64,000 nucleotides of DNA from Sphingomonadales bacterium UBA2683 (GCA_002354635.1 DELZ01000005.1:498346-562345); one strand, 5' to 3'. Positions 17,464 through 26,978 are shown, numbered from the stretch's first letter. Program-made: numbers and translations. The notes: generated from the letters alone by a model not told the origin.

Positions 17464-18075
17464 ATGACCAAATCGGATCACTGGAACCGGGTTTATGATG
17501 AGAAAGCACACGAGGACGTCAGCTGGTTCCAGTCACATCCCTCGGTTTCTCTAGCTGCAATCGATCGGCATGGGGCAAGAACCGAGGATGCGCTCATCGA
17601 TATCGGCGGCGGAGAATCACTGTTAATTGATCATCTCGCCGCGCGCGGCTGGACGGATTTGACCGTTCTCGACATTTCAGCCTCCGCGCTCGCGGTTGCG
17701 AAACAGCGGATTGGTGCGCAGGCAGCAACTATGGAATGGATAGTTGCCGATATTACCTGCTGGCACCCCGAGCGCCAATATGATGTTTGGCACGACAGAG
17801 CGGTTTTTCATTTTCTCACGCAGCGAAATCAGCGCAGCGCTTATCGTCGCGCTATCCTGAAAGGCACGCGAACCGGCAGCATTGTCATCATGGCTACATT
17901 TGCACCCGACGGTCCTGAACAGTGCAGCGGACTGGCGGTGGAACGCTATGATTCCAAGGTTCTGTCCATCGAGTTGGGTAGCAGTTTTAACTTGCTTGAG
18001 GACTGGCGCGAATTGCATGAAACGCCCTGGGGATCGGGACAGAGCTTCAACTGGTGTGTATTTAGACGAGCGTGA
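17464..18075 (+). CDS. Class I SAM-dependent methyltransferase
   Basis: Cytosolic protein of 203 residues with a Rossmann-type methyltransferase core: LIDIGGGESLLIDHL (motif I, about 44-58), LTVLDISASAL (acidic residue binding the SAM ribose), WIVADI and VWHDRAVFHFL. It opens SDHWNRVYDEKAHEDVSWFQ, typical of a small family of unassigned methyltransferases. The substrate is unknown. It starts 23 nt after hisN and is probably cotranscribed with it, which does not imply a histidine role. Confidence 0.85.
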   Translation: MTKSDHWNRVYDEKAHEDVSWFQSHPSVSLAAIDRHGARTEDALIDIGGGESLLIDHLAARGWTDLTVLDISASALAVAKQRIGAQAATMEWIVADITCWHPERQYDVWHDRAVFHFLTQRNQRSAYRRAILKGTRTGSIVIMATFAPDGPEQCSGLAVERYDSKVLSIELGSSFNLLEDWRELHETPWGSGQSFNWCVFRRA

Positions 18076-18205
18076 ACGACAATATCACTTCAATGGGCCT
18101 TGCTTTCCCGCCGAATCCTGTTAATGCGCCGGTTCCGATGTGACGCTCTGGCCAGTGTTGGGCTGCCACAAGTGTCCGTAAAGGTACCATCTAGAGGAGA
18201 CCAAA

Positions 18206-18409
18206 ATGCCCAAGTTGAAGACCAAAAGCGGTGTGAAGAAACGCTTCAAGATCACCGCAACCGGTAAGGTCAAGCACGGCGTAGCCGGCAAACGCCACCG
18301 TTTGATGAGCCATAACAGCAAATATATCCGCCAGAACCGCGGCACCAAGAAATTGTGTGATGCGGATGCTCGGACAGTCAAGAAATGGGCGCCATACGGC
18401 CTGGGTTAA
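18206..18409 (+). CDS. rpmI: 50S ribosomal protein L35
   Basis: 67-residue basic ribosomal protein starting MPKLKTKSGVKKRFK with the conserved GKRHRLMSHNSKYIRQNR block. A good ribosome binding site (AGAGGAGACC) precedes the ATG. Followed 39 nt later by rplT as in nearly all bacteria. The usual upstream partner infC is not in this window, so the pair has its own promoter within the 130-nt leader. Confidence 0.97.
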   Translation: MPKLKTKSGVKKRFKITATGKVKHGVAGKRHRLMSHNSKYIRQNRGTKKLCDADARTVKKWAPYGLG

Positions 18410-18448
18410 CCCCGCCGCAGCGACTCTCAAACTTACAGGATATAGAAT

Positions 18449-18811
18449 ATGGCACGTGTAAAACGGGGTACGACCACTCGTACAAAACATAAAAGATTAT
18501 TGGTTCAGGCGAAGGGCTATTATGGCCGTCGCAAGAACACCATCCGCATCGCGCGGCAGGCCGTGGAAAAAGCCGGTCAATATGCTTATCGCGACCGCAA
18601 GGTAAAGAAGCGTGCGTTCCGTGCGCTCTGGATCCAGCGGATCAACGCCGCTGTCCGCGCCGAAGGCATGACCTACGGCACATTCATCCACGGCACCAAG
18701 CTGGCCGGCATTGAGCTGGACCGCAAGGTAATGGCCGATCTGGCGATGAATGAACCGGCTGTGTTTGGCGGCATCATCAAACAGGCGCAGGATGCTCTGG
18801 CGAAAGCTTAA
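18449..18811 (+). CDS. rplT: 50S ribosomal protein L20
   Basis: Large-subunit ribosomal protein of 120 residues, essential early in 50S assembly and often an autoregulator of its operon. Conserved features: MARVKRGTTTRTKHKRLL, GYYGRRKNTIRIARQAVEKA, YRDRKVKKRAFRALWIQRIN and YGTFIHGTKLAGIELDRK. Followed by a clear hairpin terminator. Confidence 0.97.
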   Translation: MARVKRGTTTRTKHKRLLVQAKGYYGRRKNTIRIARQAVEKAGQYAYRDRKVKKRAFRALWIQRINAAVRAEGMTYGTFIHGTKLAGIELDRKVMADLAMNEPAVFGGIIKQAQDALAKA

Positions 18812-18831
18812 GCATTTTCAGAAATTCAAAG

Positions 18832-18864
18832 AAGCGCCGGGGAGCAATCTCGCGGCGCTTTTTT
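18832..18864 (+). terminator. Rho-independent terminator of rpmI-rplT
   Basis: Perfect 8-bp stem AAGCGCCG (18832-18839) with CGGCGCTT (18853-18860), 13-nt loop, followed by a run of six T (18859-18864). It begins 20 nt after the rplT stop and precedes pheS. Confidence 0.85.
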
Positions 18865-18917
18865 ATTGGGTTTTTCGCAAGGCTTGCTAGACGGGCAGCG
18901 AGCAAAAACGGGACAAT

Positions 18918-20036
18918 ATGATGAGCGACATCGAGGCGATCAGGGACAAATATCTGGAGCAGATTGACGCTGCATCCGATGGCGACGCGCTGGAGGCGAT
19001 CCGCCTGGCTGCGCTCGGCAAGAAGGGCGAGATTTCGCTGCTGCTGAAAACCCTGGGCCAGATGACGCCGGAAGAGCGTCAGGAGCAAGGCCCGAAGATC
19101 AACGGCATGCGGCAAGCGGTCGCTGATGCCCTGACCTCCCGCAAGGAAGCGATGGAAAGCGCGGCTCTGGATGCCAAACTGGCCACCGAAACCCTGGACC
19201 TGACCCTGCCTGTACCGGTTACGCCGAAAGGGAGCGTCCATCCCGTGTCTCAGGTCATGGACGAGCTGGCCGAAATCTTCGCCGATCTCGGCTTCTCGGT
19301 CGCCACCGGCCCCGAAATCGAGGACGACTGGCACAATTTCACCGCGCTCAATATCCCGGACACCCATCCGGCCCGCGCGATGCACGACACGTTCTATTTC
19401 CCGCAGACCGATGAAGCCGGCATGCCGAAACTGCTGCGTACCCATACCTCGCCGGTGCAGATCCGTACGATGATGGATGTCGCCAAGCAGACCGACGGAG
19501 AGGGCGAACCGATTTACATCATCGTCCCGGGCCGCACCTATCGCAGCGACAGCGATGCTACCCACACGCCGATGTTTCATCAGGTCGAGGGTCTGGTTAT
19601 CGACAAGAATATCCATATGGGCCATCTCAAATGGACGCTGGAGACCTTCGTCCGCGCTTTCTTTGAGCGCGACGATATCGAGCTGCGCCTGCGCCCGAGC
19701 TATTTCCCGTTCACCGAGCCCAGCGCCGAAGTCGATGTCGGCTTCAGCGTCGAAAAAGGCCGCCGGATCATCGGCGGTGACCCGCGGGGTGAAAATGGCG
19801 GCTGGATGGAGATCCTCGGCTCCGGCATGGTCCATCCCAATGTCATCCGCAATTGCGGGCTGGATCCCGATGTCTGGCAGGGATTCGCCTTTGGCTGCGG
19901 CATCGACCGGCTGGCGATGCTGAAATATGGCATGGACGACCTGCGCGCCTTCTTCGACGGCGATCTGCGCTGGGCGGACCATCATGGTTTTGACGCGCTG
20001 GATGTTCCCACATTGAGCGGAGGAGTCGGCGCATGA
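18918..20036 (+). CDS. pheS: Phenylalanine--tRNA ligase alpha subunit
   Basis: Catalytic subunit of the heterotetrameric class II PheRS, 372 residues. It has an N-terminal coiled-coil arm (about 1-95) and a catalytic core with HPARAMHDTFYF, HTSPVQIRTM (motif 2), GLVIDKNIHMGHLKWTLE, FRPS-type LRPSYFPFTEPSAEVDV, and motif 3 GCGIDRLAMLKYGM. The stop overlaps the pheT start (ATGA). A second ATG lies three nt downstream of the first. Confidence 0.97.
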   Translation: MMSDIEAIRDKYLEQIDAASDGDALEAIRLAALGKKGEISLLLKTLGQMTPEERQEQGPKINGMRQAVADALTSRKEAMESAALDAKLATETLDLTLPVPVTPKGSVHPVSQVMDELAEIFADLGFSVATGPEIEDDWHNFTALNIPDTHPARAMHDTFYFPQTDEAGMPKLLRTHTSPVQIRTMMDVAKQTDGEGEPIYIIVPGRTYRSDSDATHTPMFHQVEGLVIDKNIHMGHLKWTLETFVRAFFERDDIELRLRPSYFPFTEPSAEVDVGFSVEKGRRIIGGDPRGENGGWMEILGSGMVHPNVIRNCGLDPDVWQGFAFGCGIDRLAMLKYGMDDLRAFFDGDLRWADHHGFDALDVPTLSGGVGA

Positions 20037-22405
20037 AATTTTCCCTGAGCTGGCTCAAGGCCCATCTCGACACTGACGCGAGCGCGACCGAAATTGCAGA
20101 GAAGCTGACCAGCATTGGTCTTGAAATCGAAGCCATGGAAAATCCGGCCGATGCACTGAGACCCTTTCGGGTGGCGAAAGTGCTGGAAGCCGGACCACAT
20201 CCCAATGCCGACAAGCTGCAATTGCTGAAGGTTGACGACGGGAGCAACGCGCCCTGGCAAGTTGTTTGCGGGGCACCCAATGCGCGGGCCGGAATGATTG
20301 GTGTGTTTGGACCTCCCGGAACCTTTATTCCGGGTAGCGATTTCACGCTGAAACCCGCGAAGATCCGGGATGTCGAGAGCTTCGGCATGATGTGCAGCTA
20401 TCGCGAACTGGAACTGGGTGATGACCATGATGGCATCATTGAATTGCCGCCAGAAGCGGCCAGTGAAGTTGGCACCAGTTACGCCGACTATGCCAAGCTT
20501 GACGATCCGGTCATCGATGTGTCGATCACCCCCAATAGGCAGGATTGCATGGGCGTGCGCGGCATTGCGCGCGATCTGGCGGCTACCGGTATCGGCAAGT
20601 TGAAGCCGCTGGACGTTGCCAACATCGCCCGAAACGGCACTGGCCCCGATGTCCGCACCGACGATCCGGACGGCTGCCCCGCTTTCTACGCTTGCACAGT
20701 CAAAGGCGTGAGCAATGGCGCGTCGCCTGCCTGGATGCAGGCGCGGCTGAAATCGGCCGGACAGAAGCCGATCAACACGCTGGTGGATATCACCAACTAT
20801 GTGATGCTCGATCATGGGCGGCCTCTGCATGTCTATGATGCCAACAAATTGGCTGGCGGGCTGGTTGCGCGCAAGGCGAAGCCGGGCGAGACGGTTCTGG
20901 CGCTCAACGACAATGAATATACACTCGACCCCAGCATGACGGTGATCGCCGATGACAATGGCGCGCATGATATCGGCGGGATCATGGGCGGTGCCAACAC
21001 CGGCTCGGACGAAGCGACGACCGAGGTGCTGATCGAATGCGCCTATTTCACACCGGAAAATATCGCCAGAACCGGCCAGAAACTGCTGCTGACCAGCGAC
21101 GCGCGCCAGCGCTTCGAGCGCGGGGTTGATCCGGCCTTCCTCGACGATGGCATCGAAATCGCGACCGCCCTCGTCCTCGACCTGTGCGGCGGCACCGCCA
21201 GCGCCATCACCCGCGCCGGAACGCCGCCTGTCGAGCAGCGCACGGTCACCTATGATCCGGCGCAATGCCTGGCGCTTGGCGGCATCGATGTGGCTGCGGC
21301 GCGACAAAAGGCGATTCTCGAAGCACTGGGTTTCACCATTGCCGACGACTGGACGATCACCATCCCGACCTGGCGCCGCGATGTGCAGGGCTGGCAGGAT
21401 ATCGTCGAAGAGATCATTCGCATCGAAGGTCTGGACACTATTCCCTCGACCCCGCTGCCCCGCAAGCCGGGTGTCGCCACGCCGACCGCCTCGCCCGAGC
21501 AGCTGGCCGAACGCAAGGCGCGTCGGGCGGCTGCCGCACGCGGGCTGAACGAAGTGGTCAACTGGAGCTTCATTTCCGAGAAGGAAGCCGCGCCTTTTGG
21601 GGGCGGCACATGGTCGCTGGCCAATCCGATCAGCGAGGACCTGAAGGTCATGCGGCCAAGCCTGCTGCCCGGCCTGATCGCCGCCGTCAGGCGCAACAGC
21701 GCCCGCGGCGCAGCGTCGATCCGGCTGTTTGAAGTGGGTCGCCGGTATCTGGAAAGCAGCGAGCATCCGACCATCGGGCTGGTGCTGGCCGGCGAGAAGA
21801 GCGCGCGGAGCTGGCAAGGCGGCGCCGCGAGCAAGTTTGATGCCTATGACGCCAAGGCGGAAGTGCTGGCGATCCTCGAGGCGGCCGGGGCACCGGTCGA
21901 CAAGCTGATGGACTTTGGCGAAGCGGGCAACGCCTATCATCCCGGCCAGTCCGGCACGTTGCGGCTGGGTCCGAAGAAGATTCTTGCCGCCTATGGCGCG
22001 CTGCACCCGTCGGTGACCAGGGCGCTGGGCCTGAAGGGCGCGGCGGTCGGCGCGGAGATTTTCCTCGATGCGATTCCGCTGAAGAAGAAATCCGGCCATA
22101 TGCGCGATGCCTTTGCGCCGCCGGCGCTGCAGGCGGTGACTCGCGATTTTGCCTTCATCGTCGATGCCGATCTGCCGGCGGGCGATCTGGTGCGCGCGGT
22201 CAGGGGTGCGGACAAGAAACTGATCAGCGATGCGCGGATTTTCGACCTGTTCGAGGGGCCGAGCGTGGGCGAGGGCAAGAAGTCTCTGGCGGTGGAGGTG
22301 ACCCTGCAGCCGACCGACGCAACATTGACTGAAGAGGATTTGAAGGCGCTTTCGGACAAGGTTGTGGCCAGTGCTGGCAAATTGGGTGCGGAATTGAGAG
22401 GATAG
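20033..22405 (+). CDS. pheT: Phenylalanine--tRNA ligase beta subunit
   Basis: Large subunit of PheRS, 790 residues. It has the N-terminal tRNA-binding EMAP-like domain (about 40-150, HPNADKLQLLKVD), B3/B4 editing domain (WMQARLKSAGQKPINTLVD), B5, the catalytic-like core, and the C-terminal FDX-ACB domain (PALQAVTRDFAFIVDADL). Translationally coupled to pheS. A hairpin repeat follows 7 nt after the stop. Confidence 0.97.
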   Translation: MKFSLSWLKAHLDTDASATEIAEKLTSIGLEIEAMENPADALRPFRVAKVLEAGPHPNADKLQLLKVDDGSNAPWQVVCGAPNARAGMIGVFGPPGTFIPGSDFTLKPAKIRDVESFGMMCSYRELELGDDHDGIIELPPEAASEVGTSYADYAKLDDPVIDVSITPNRQDCMGVRGIARDLAATGIGKLKPLDVANIARNGTGPDVRTDDPDGCPAFYACTVKGVSNGASPAWMQARLKSAGQKPINTLVDITNYVMLDHGRPLHVYDANKLAGGLVARKAKPGETVLALNDNEYTLDPSMTVIADDNGAHDIGGIMGGANTGSDEATTEVLIECAYFTPENIARTGQKLLLTSDARQRFERGVDPAFLDDGIEIATALVLDLCGGTASAITRAGTPPVEQRTVTYDPAQCLALGGIDVAAARQKAILEALGFTIADDWTITIPTWRRDVQGWQDIVEEIIRIEGLDTIPSTPLPRKPGVATPTASPEQLAERKARRAAAARGLNEVVNWSFISEKEAAPFGGGTWSLANPISEDLKVMRPSLLPGLIAAVRRNSARGAASIRLFEVGRRYLESSEHPTIGLVLAGEKSARSWQGGAASKFDAYDAKAEVLAILEAAGAPVDKLMDFGEAGNAYHPGQSGTLRLGPKKILAAYGALHPSVTRALGLKGAAVGAEIFLDAIPLKKKSGHMRDAFAPPALQAVTRDFAFIVDADLPAGDLVRAVRGADKKLISDARIFDLFEGPSVGEGKKSLAVEVTLQPTDATLTEEDLKALSDKVVASAGKLGAELRG

Positions 22406-22411
22406 CGATGG

Positions 22412-22503
22412 TCGTCATGCTGAACTTGTTTCAGCATCCATTCCTCCCCATAGAGCCTCCGTTCCGACGATGGATAGATCCTGAAACAAGTTCAGGATGA
22501 CGA
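22412..22503. repeat. 92-nt inverted repeat (REP-like hairpin) between pheT and prfC
   Basis: Left arm 22412-22438 and right arm 22477-22503 are inverted copies (25 of 27 positions complementary), built on GTCATCCTGAACTTGTTTCAGGATC-type words of which each half is itself a small hairpin (CTGAACTTGTTTCAG). The family is a common dispersed intergenic element in sphingomonads. The right arm extends over the upstream candidate ATG of prfC (22497-22499). Confidence 0.75.
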
Positions 22504-24092
22504 TTGACAAGAAAATTGCAGATATGACCAACGCCAAACCCCGCCGTACATTCGCGATCATCTCGCACCCTGATGCGGGCAAGACGACGCTGACCGAGAA
22601 GCTGCTGCTGAAGGGCGGCGCTATCCATCTGGCCGGCGAGGTCAAGGCGCGCGGCGACAACCGGCGGGCGCGGTCGGACTGGATGAAGATCGAGCAGCAG
22701 CGCGGCATTTCGGTGACCTCCAGCGTGATGACCTTCGAGCGGGGCGGCATTGTCTTCAATCTGCTCGACACGCCGGGCCATGAGGATTTTTCCGAGGATA
22801 CCTATCGCACACTGACCGCGGTCGACAGCGCGATCATGGTGATCGACGCCGCGTCCGGGATCGAGGCGCAGACGCTGAAGCTGTTCGAGGTCTGCCGGAT
22901 GCGCAACGTGCCGATCATCACCTTCGTCAACAAGGTCGACCGCGAGGGCCGCGATCCGTTTGATCTGCTCGATGAGGTTGCCGACAAGCTGGCGCTGGAC
23001 GTCTGCCCGATGAGCTGGCCGACCGGCATGGGTGGGCAGTTCGAGGGCGTCTATGATCTGGTCAACAACCAGCTGCACCAGCCGACCGGCAGCAGCAAAC
23101 AATATGACGGCGTCACCCAGCAATTTACCGGGCTCGACGATCCGAAGCTGGGCGATGTGCTGAGCAATGGCGCGCTCGAGCGGCTGACCAGCGAGGGCGA
23201 ACTGGCGCAGGGCGGCTATAGCGGCTTTGATCTCGAGGCCTATCAGAGCGGCGATCTGACCCCGGTCTATTTCGGCTCGGCGCTCAAACAGTTCGGCGTC
23301 GAGGAGCTGATCGACGCGATTGCCGACTATGCGCCCAGCCCGCGCCCGCAGCCGGCGGAACCGGCGCCGATCGATCCGGCGAGCGATGATGTCACCGGCT
23401 TTATTTTCAAGATTCAGGCGAATATGGACCCGCAGCACCGCGACCGGATCGCCTTCATGCGGCTCTGCTCCGGCGAGTTCAAGCGCGGCATGAAGCTGAC
23501 GCCTTCGGGTCTCGGCAAGCCGATCGCGATCCACTCGCCAATCCTGTTTTTCGCGCAGGACCGGGAAATTGCCGACACGGCGGAACCGGGCGATATCATC
23601 GGCATCCCCAATCATGGCACGCTGCGCGTCGGCGACACCCTTTCCGAGAAAAATCAGGTGCGGATCACCGGTCTGCCCAATTTTGCCCCCGAAATCCTGC
23701 GCCGGGTAATCCTGCGCGACCCGACCAAGACCAAGCAGCTCCGCAAGGCGCTGGATGACCTGTCGGAAGAGGGCGTGGTCCAGGTCTTCTACCCCGAAAT
23801 CGGTGCCAACTGGATCATCGGCGTGGTCGGACAACTGCAGCTCGAGGTGCTGGTGTCGCGGCTGGAGGCCGAATATAAGGTCGATGCCTATCTGGAGCAG
23901 GCCCCGTTCGAAACCGCGCGCTGGATCAGCGGCGACGACGCGACCCTCAACGCCTTTGCCAATATCAACCAGAGTTCACTGGCCCGCGACCGCGACGACA
24001 ATCTGGTGTTCCTCGCCAAGTCGGCCTGGGACGTCGGCTATCAGGAAGAGCGCAATCCGGAGATCAAGTTCAGCACGACACGGGAGCGTTAA
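22497..24092 (+). CDS. prfC: Peptide chain release factor 3
   Basis: Translational GTPase that recycles RF1/RF2 after termination. Motifs: G1 HPDAGKTT (24-31), the switch stretch QQRGISVTSSV, G3 DTPGHEDF (about 92-99), G4 FVNKVDREGRDP, then domain II and III regions typical of RF3, 531 residues. The start is uncertain: ATG 22497 gives an N terminus of family length but lies inside the hairpin repeat; ATG 22524 (MTNAKPRRTF) is the alternative. The last 85 nt of the gene have a diverged copy 2.1 kb downstream and a 21-nt copy 3 kb downstream, flanking the next two genes. Confidence 0.94.
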   Translation: MTIDKKIADMTNAKPRRTFAIISHPDAGKTTLTEKLLLKGGAIHLAGEVKARGDNRRARSDWMKIEQQRGISVTSSVMTFERGGIVFNLLDTPGHEDFSEDTYRTLTAVDSAIMVIDAASGIEAQTLKLFEVCRMRNVPIITFVNKVDREGRDPFDLLDEVADKLALDVCPMSWPTGMGGQFEGVYDLVNNQLHQPTGSSKQYDGVTQQFTGLDDPKLGDVLSNGALERLTSEGELAQGGYSGFDLEAYQSGDLTPVYFGSALKQFGVEELIDAIADYAPSPRPQPAEPAPIDPASDDVTGFIFKIQANMDPQHRDRIAFMRLCSGEFKRGMKLTPSGLGKPIAIHSPILFFAQDREIADTAEPGDIIGIPNHGTLRVGDTLSEKNQVRITGLPNFAPEILRRVILRDPTKTKQLRKALDDLSEEGVVQVFYPEIGANWIIGVVGQLQLEVLVSRLEAEYKVDAYLEQAPFETARWISGDDATLNAFANINQSSLARDRDDNLVFLAKSAWDVGYQEERNPEIKFSTTRER

Positions 24093-24164
24093 AACCAGCT
24101 TGCGCCGAGACGTCACCGCTCTACTATATTTCCGGTGGGAATTTTTTGAACAGCCGGAGAACAC

Positions 24165-26087
24165 ATGCGCGGAATTTTGTGGGTAGCATTTGCCTTTTTG
24201 AGTATCGGACTCCCCGGCCAGTCCCGAGCCGAAGTTGAAAAAATCCCGACCGAGATATTTGCCGCCGAAGGCGATGTCTATCGGCCGCTCCTGTCCCCTG
24301 ACGGTTCCCAAATGGTGTATCGCCAGAATGCTGGCGGAAAGACATTTCTGACAATCCGGACTCTATCCGACGATAAGCTATTCAGCACAGCCATGCCCGA
24401 AGGCACCGACCTGAACTGGTATCGCTGGGCGGGCAACGGCCAGATCCTGTTCAGTGTGTCCAGTCTCAAGCAATATTTCAACGAGTTTCGCCAGGTTGAA
24501 ATGTATCTGATCGACAGCACAACGCGAAAAACGAGGTATATTGGCGTCGAAGATGGCGGTCCGGATGGCGACAATGTTCTTCATCTCGACCCCGATGGGC
24601 GCTTCCTCATTCTCGAAATCAGAGAATCCGTTTACAAATATCCTGCCGTTTACCGGATCAATCTGGCGACAAACGAAGCCGAACAGGTCGTTGGTGACCA
24701 GATGCGCGTCATGGACTGGGTCGCGGATAATACAGGCCAAATCCGCATGGGCATAAGCTACCGAAGAAGCAGCACTCTGGTTTTCTACCGGAGCTCCGAT
24801 ACCGAGAAGTTCAGGCGTATCGACAAGGTCAAGGACACGGATATTGTCGACAAGGAGGAAGAACCGCTCCTGGACGGATTTACCATTATTGCCGGCTCCG
24901 ACGAGGGATATGTGCTTTCCAACGAGAAAACCGGCCGCTTTGCACTCTACCGGTTCAACGTCAGGACCCGTGAAATCGGAGAGAAAGTCTTTGATCACGA
25001 TGAATATGAATTGACCAGATTTACTATGACGGGAGACGGCACTGCATTGCAGGCCGCCTATTATACGGACTCTCGTGACCGTATTCACTGGTTTGAAGAC
25101 TATTTTGCCGAGCAACAGAAAATGCTGGATCGCACCCTGCCGGGAGAAGAGGTCTGGATTGTTTCCGCTTCGCGCGACCGGAGCAAAATGATTGTGTTTT
25201 CGACATCGCCAAAAGACCCCGGAAGTTTTTACCTCTATGAGCCTGCGGCTCGAAAAATGGACCGGTTTGCCGGAGTGAAAGACCAGATCGATCCGAACGA
25301 TATGGCAACCACAACCTATGAGAGTTACCTGGCAAGGGATGGCACAAAAATACCCGCCTATGTTACCCTTCCCAAGGGCAGGGATCCGAAAAACCTGCCT
25401 CTCATCATCCTTCCCCACGGCGGCCCCTATGGTGTGCGGGACAATATGGACTTCAATATGGAAGTGCAGTTCCTGGCCAATCGGGGATATGTGGTTCTGC
25501 AACCAAACTTCCGGGGCTCCGGCAACTATGGGGAAACTTTCAACAAGCTTGGAGAAGGTCAGATTGGCCGTTCCATGCAAGATGATCTTGATGACGGCAT
25601 GGACTGGCTGGCCGGGCGCGGTATCGTCGATCCCGCCCGGGTCTGTATCGTGGGGTCTTCCTATGGCGGATATGCTGCGCTTTGGGGAGTAACCCGCAAT
25701 CCGGAACGGTATCGCTGCGCCGCCTCATTTGCCGGCGTCACCGATTTTGACAAGCAGCTCCGGTTCAACCGGCAATTTTTGAAAAGCCGTTACAGCAAGA
25801 AATGGAAAGAATTTGTCGAAGGCGCAGATGATTTCGATCTCGACGATGTATCGCCTGTGAGGTTGGTCGATCAACTGCGGCGGCCGGTTTTGCTGGTCCA
25901 CGGCAAGAAGGACAGCACGGTCCCCTACAGTCAGTTCACCCTTTACAAGGACAAGCTCGAAGACAGAAAGGCCGATGCCGTGTTTGTCACCTATGATGAC
26001 GAGGGGCACGGTCTTCGGGAATTTGAAAATCGAAAAGACTGGCTGGACCAGCTCGACAAGTTTCTGGCGAAACATAATCCGGCCTGA
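24165..26087 (+). CDS. Exported S9 family prolyl oligopeptidase-type peptidase
   Basis: Periplasmic serine peptidase of 640 residues. A signal peptide ends near SIGLPGQSRA-E. A beta-propeller-like N-terminal part spans about 25-380, and the alpha/beta-hydrolase catalytic domain follows. The triad is readable: Ser499 in GSSYGG, Asp583 in HGKKDSTVPYS, His615 in DDEGHGLR. Family members cleave short peptides after proline or release acylated residues; specificity here is unknown. Base composition is more AT-rich than the neighbouring prfC and pheT. It is flanked by copies of the prfC 3' end and is convergent with the CPBP protease gene, which fits acquisition as a cassette. Confidence 0.88.
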   Translation: MRGILWVAFAFLSIGLPGQSRAEVEKIPTEIFAAEGDVYRPLLSPDGSQMVYRQNAGGKTFLTIRTLSDDKLFSTAMPEGTDLNWYRWAGNGQILFSVSSLKQYFNEFRQVEMYLIDSTTRKTRYIGVEDGGPDGDNVLHLDPDGRFLILEIRESVYKYPAVYRINLATNEAEQVVGDQMRVMDWVADNTGQIRMGISYRRSSTLVFYRSSDTEKFRRIDKVKDTDIVDKEEEPLLDGFTIIAGSDEGYVLSNEKTGRFALYRFNVRTREIGEKVFDHDEYELTRFTMTGDGTALQAAYYTDSRDRIHWFEDYFAEQQKMLDRTLPGEEVWIVSASRDRSKMIVFSTSPKDPGSFYLYEPAARKMDRFAGVKDQIDPNDMATTTYESYLARDGTKIPAYVTLPKGRDPKNLPLIILPHGGPYGVRDNMDFNMEVQFLANRGYVVLQPNFRGSGNYGETFNKLGEGQIGRSMQDDLDDGMDWLAGRGIVDPARVCIVGSSYGGYAALWGVTRNPERYRCAASFAGVTDFDKQLRFNRQFLKSRYSKKWKEFVEGADDFDLDDVSPVRLVDQLRRPVLLVHGKKDSTVPYSQFTLYKDKLEDRKADAVFVTYDDEGHGLREFENRKDWLDQLDKFLAKHNPA

Positions 26088-26131
26088 TCCAGATCGGCAG
26101 AAACGGACCCGCATAATCGAGGCGTTTGGCA

Positions 26132-26216
26132 TTCCTGGCCAGATCGGTCCGGGATGTCGGCTGCCGGGCAGCGGGCGACCCGGAGATGACGTTCAGCACG
26201 ACACGGGAGCGTTAAA
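26132..26216 (+). pseudogene. Diverged duplicate of the prfC 3' end
   Basis: Gapless alignment of 26132-26216 with 24009-24093 (constant offset 2123 nt) gives 69 of 85 identical positions by hand count, the final 26 all identical. Translated in the prfC frame it reads FLARSVRDVGCRAAGDPEM followed by TFSTTRER and stop, against FLAKSAWDVGYQEERNPEI, KFSTTRER, stop in prfC. It has no start and is a remnant. It lies between the S9 peptidase stop and the CPBP gene stop. Confidence 0.8.
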
Positions 26217-26219
26217 TCC

Positions 26220-26936
26220 TCAATCCTTTATGCCAAGAAATCTGAACGTCTGCCCCAGACTGTTAAATATACCATGGGCAAAAACGAGCGGCAGGATGTT
26301 GCGACGGCCAAACCAAAGGTAAAGCATGGCAAACGCAAAACCGCCGGCTCCGGTGATCAGCGCACCGTGCATCCCCTGATAATAATAGTGCCGGTATCCG
26401 AAAAATACCGAAGATATCAACACTGCAATCAGATCGGCCTTCAACCCGCCGCCCATGGCATGGCTGGCCCGGTCGATTATGAAGGCACGAAACAATAGTT
26501 CTTCGAAAAAGGAACCATGGGTCCAGACGAGTGCCATAATCCCGAGATAGGCAACCGGGTTGCCGACAACATGGTCAAATCGGCCGCTGGTGCCGATATC
26601 AACAAAAAAATGGTCTGCCAGCCATTGCATGGCCTGTGTGGCAATGATGAAAATGACCATGGACAACAGGGTCAGACCAATGGTTCGCAGCCAGTTTTCG
26701 GGCCAGCGCAGACCCAGATCCTTCCAGCCTAGCCCGCGGCGCCATAACAGGAAAGTGCCCACGGCCATCGCCGTAAAGGTCGAAGCCGGGCCCGCGTAGA
26801 GCATCGTCAGGGGCAGCAACGACTGCTTGACGATCACCAGAGTGGCCATGACGATCAACAGGTCGATCAGCGCTCCGCCGTTGAACATACCCGGAACGTC
26901 TCGACTGGTGGCTTTGCTGTTTATATGCCCGGACAA
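26220..26936 (-). CDS. CPBP family intramembrane metalloprotease
   Basis: Integral membrane protein of 238 residues with about six to eight helices, of the CPBP/Abi (Rce1-like) family. The three signature motifs are present: EELLFRAFI (EExxxR), FFGYRHYYYQ (FxxxH) and FAHGIFNSLG (HxxxN/B). Members cleave membrane or prenylated peptides, serve in bacteriocin immunity, or are uncharacterised. The stop codon begins 3 nt after the duplicated prfC end, and a near-palindrome sits just upstream of its start. It is convergent with the S9 peptidase; whether they share a substrate is not known. Confidence 0.85.
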   Translation of the reverse strand: MSGHINSKATSRDVPGMFNGGALIDLLIVMATLVIVKQSLLPLTMLYAGPASTFTAMAVGTFLLWRRGLGWKDLGLRWPENWLRTIGLTLLSMVIFIIATQAMQWLADHFFVDIGTSGRFDHVVGNPVAYLGIMALVWTHGSFFEELLFRAFIIDRASHAMGGGLKADLIAVLISSVFFGYRHYYYQGMHGALITGAGGFAFAMLYLWFGRRNILPLVFAHGIFNSLGQTFRFLGIKD

Positions 26937-26956
26937 ATATCGCCTGCTTTCTGAAA

Positions 26957-26978
26957 GTGTATTACTATACTATTACAC
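26957..26978 (-). promoter_or_regulatory. Imperfect palindrome upstream of the CPBP gene
   Basis: GTGTATTACTATACTATTAC followed by AC: 18 of 22 positions match their reverse complement, with 5-bp outer arms GTGTA/TACAC. The centre is about 31 nt from the CPBP ATG (26936) in an AT-rich pocket, where a repressor operator overlapping the promoter would be expected. No matching regulator gene is adjacent. Confidence 0.4.

Noticed and set aside
19982..22099. 705-codon open frame on the minus strand
   Set aside because: It is antisense to pheS/pheT, whose proteins are unmistakable; the translation has no family resemblance and reflects high-GC codon structure.
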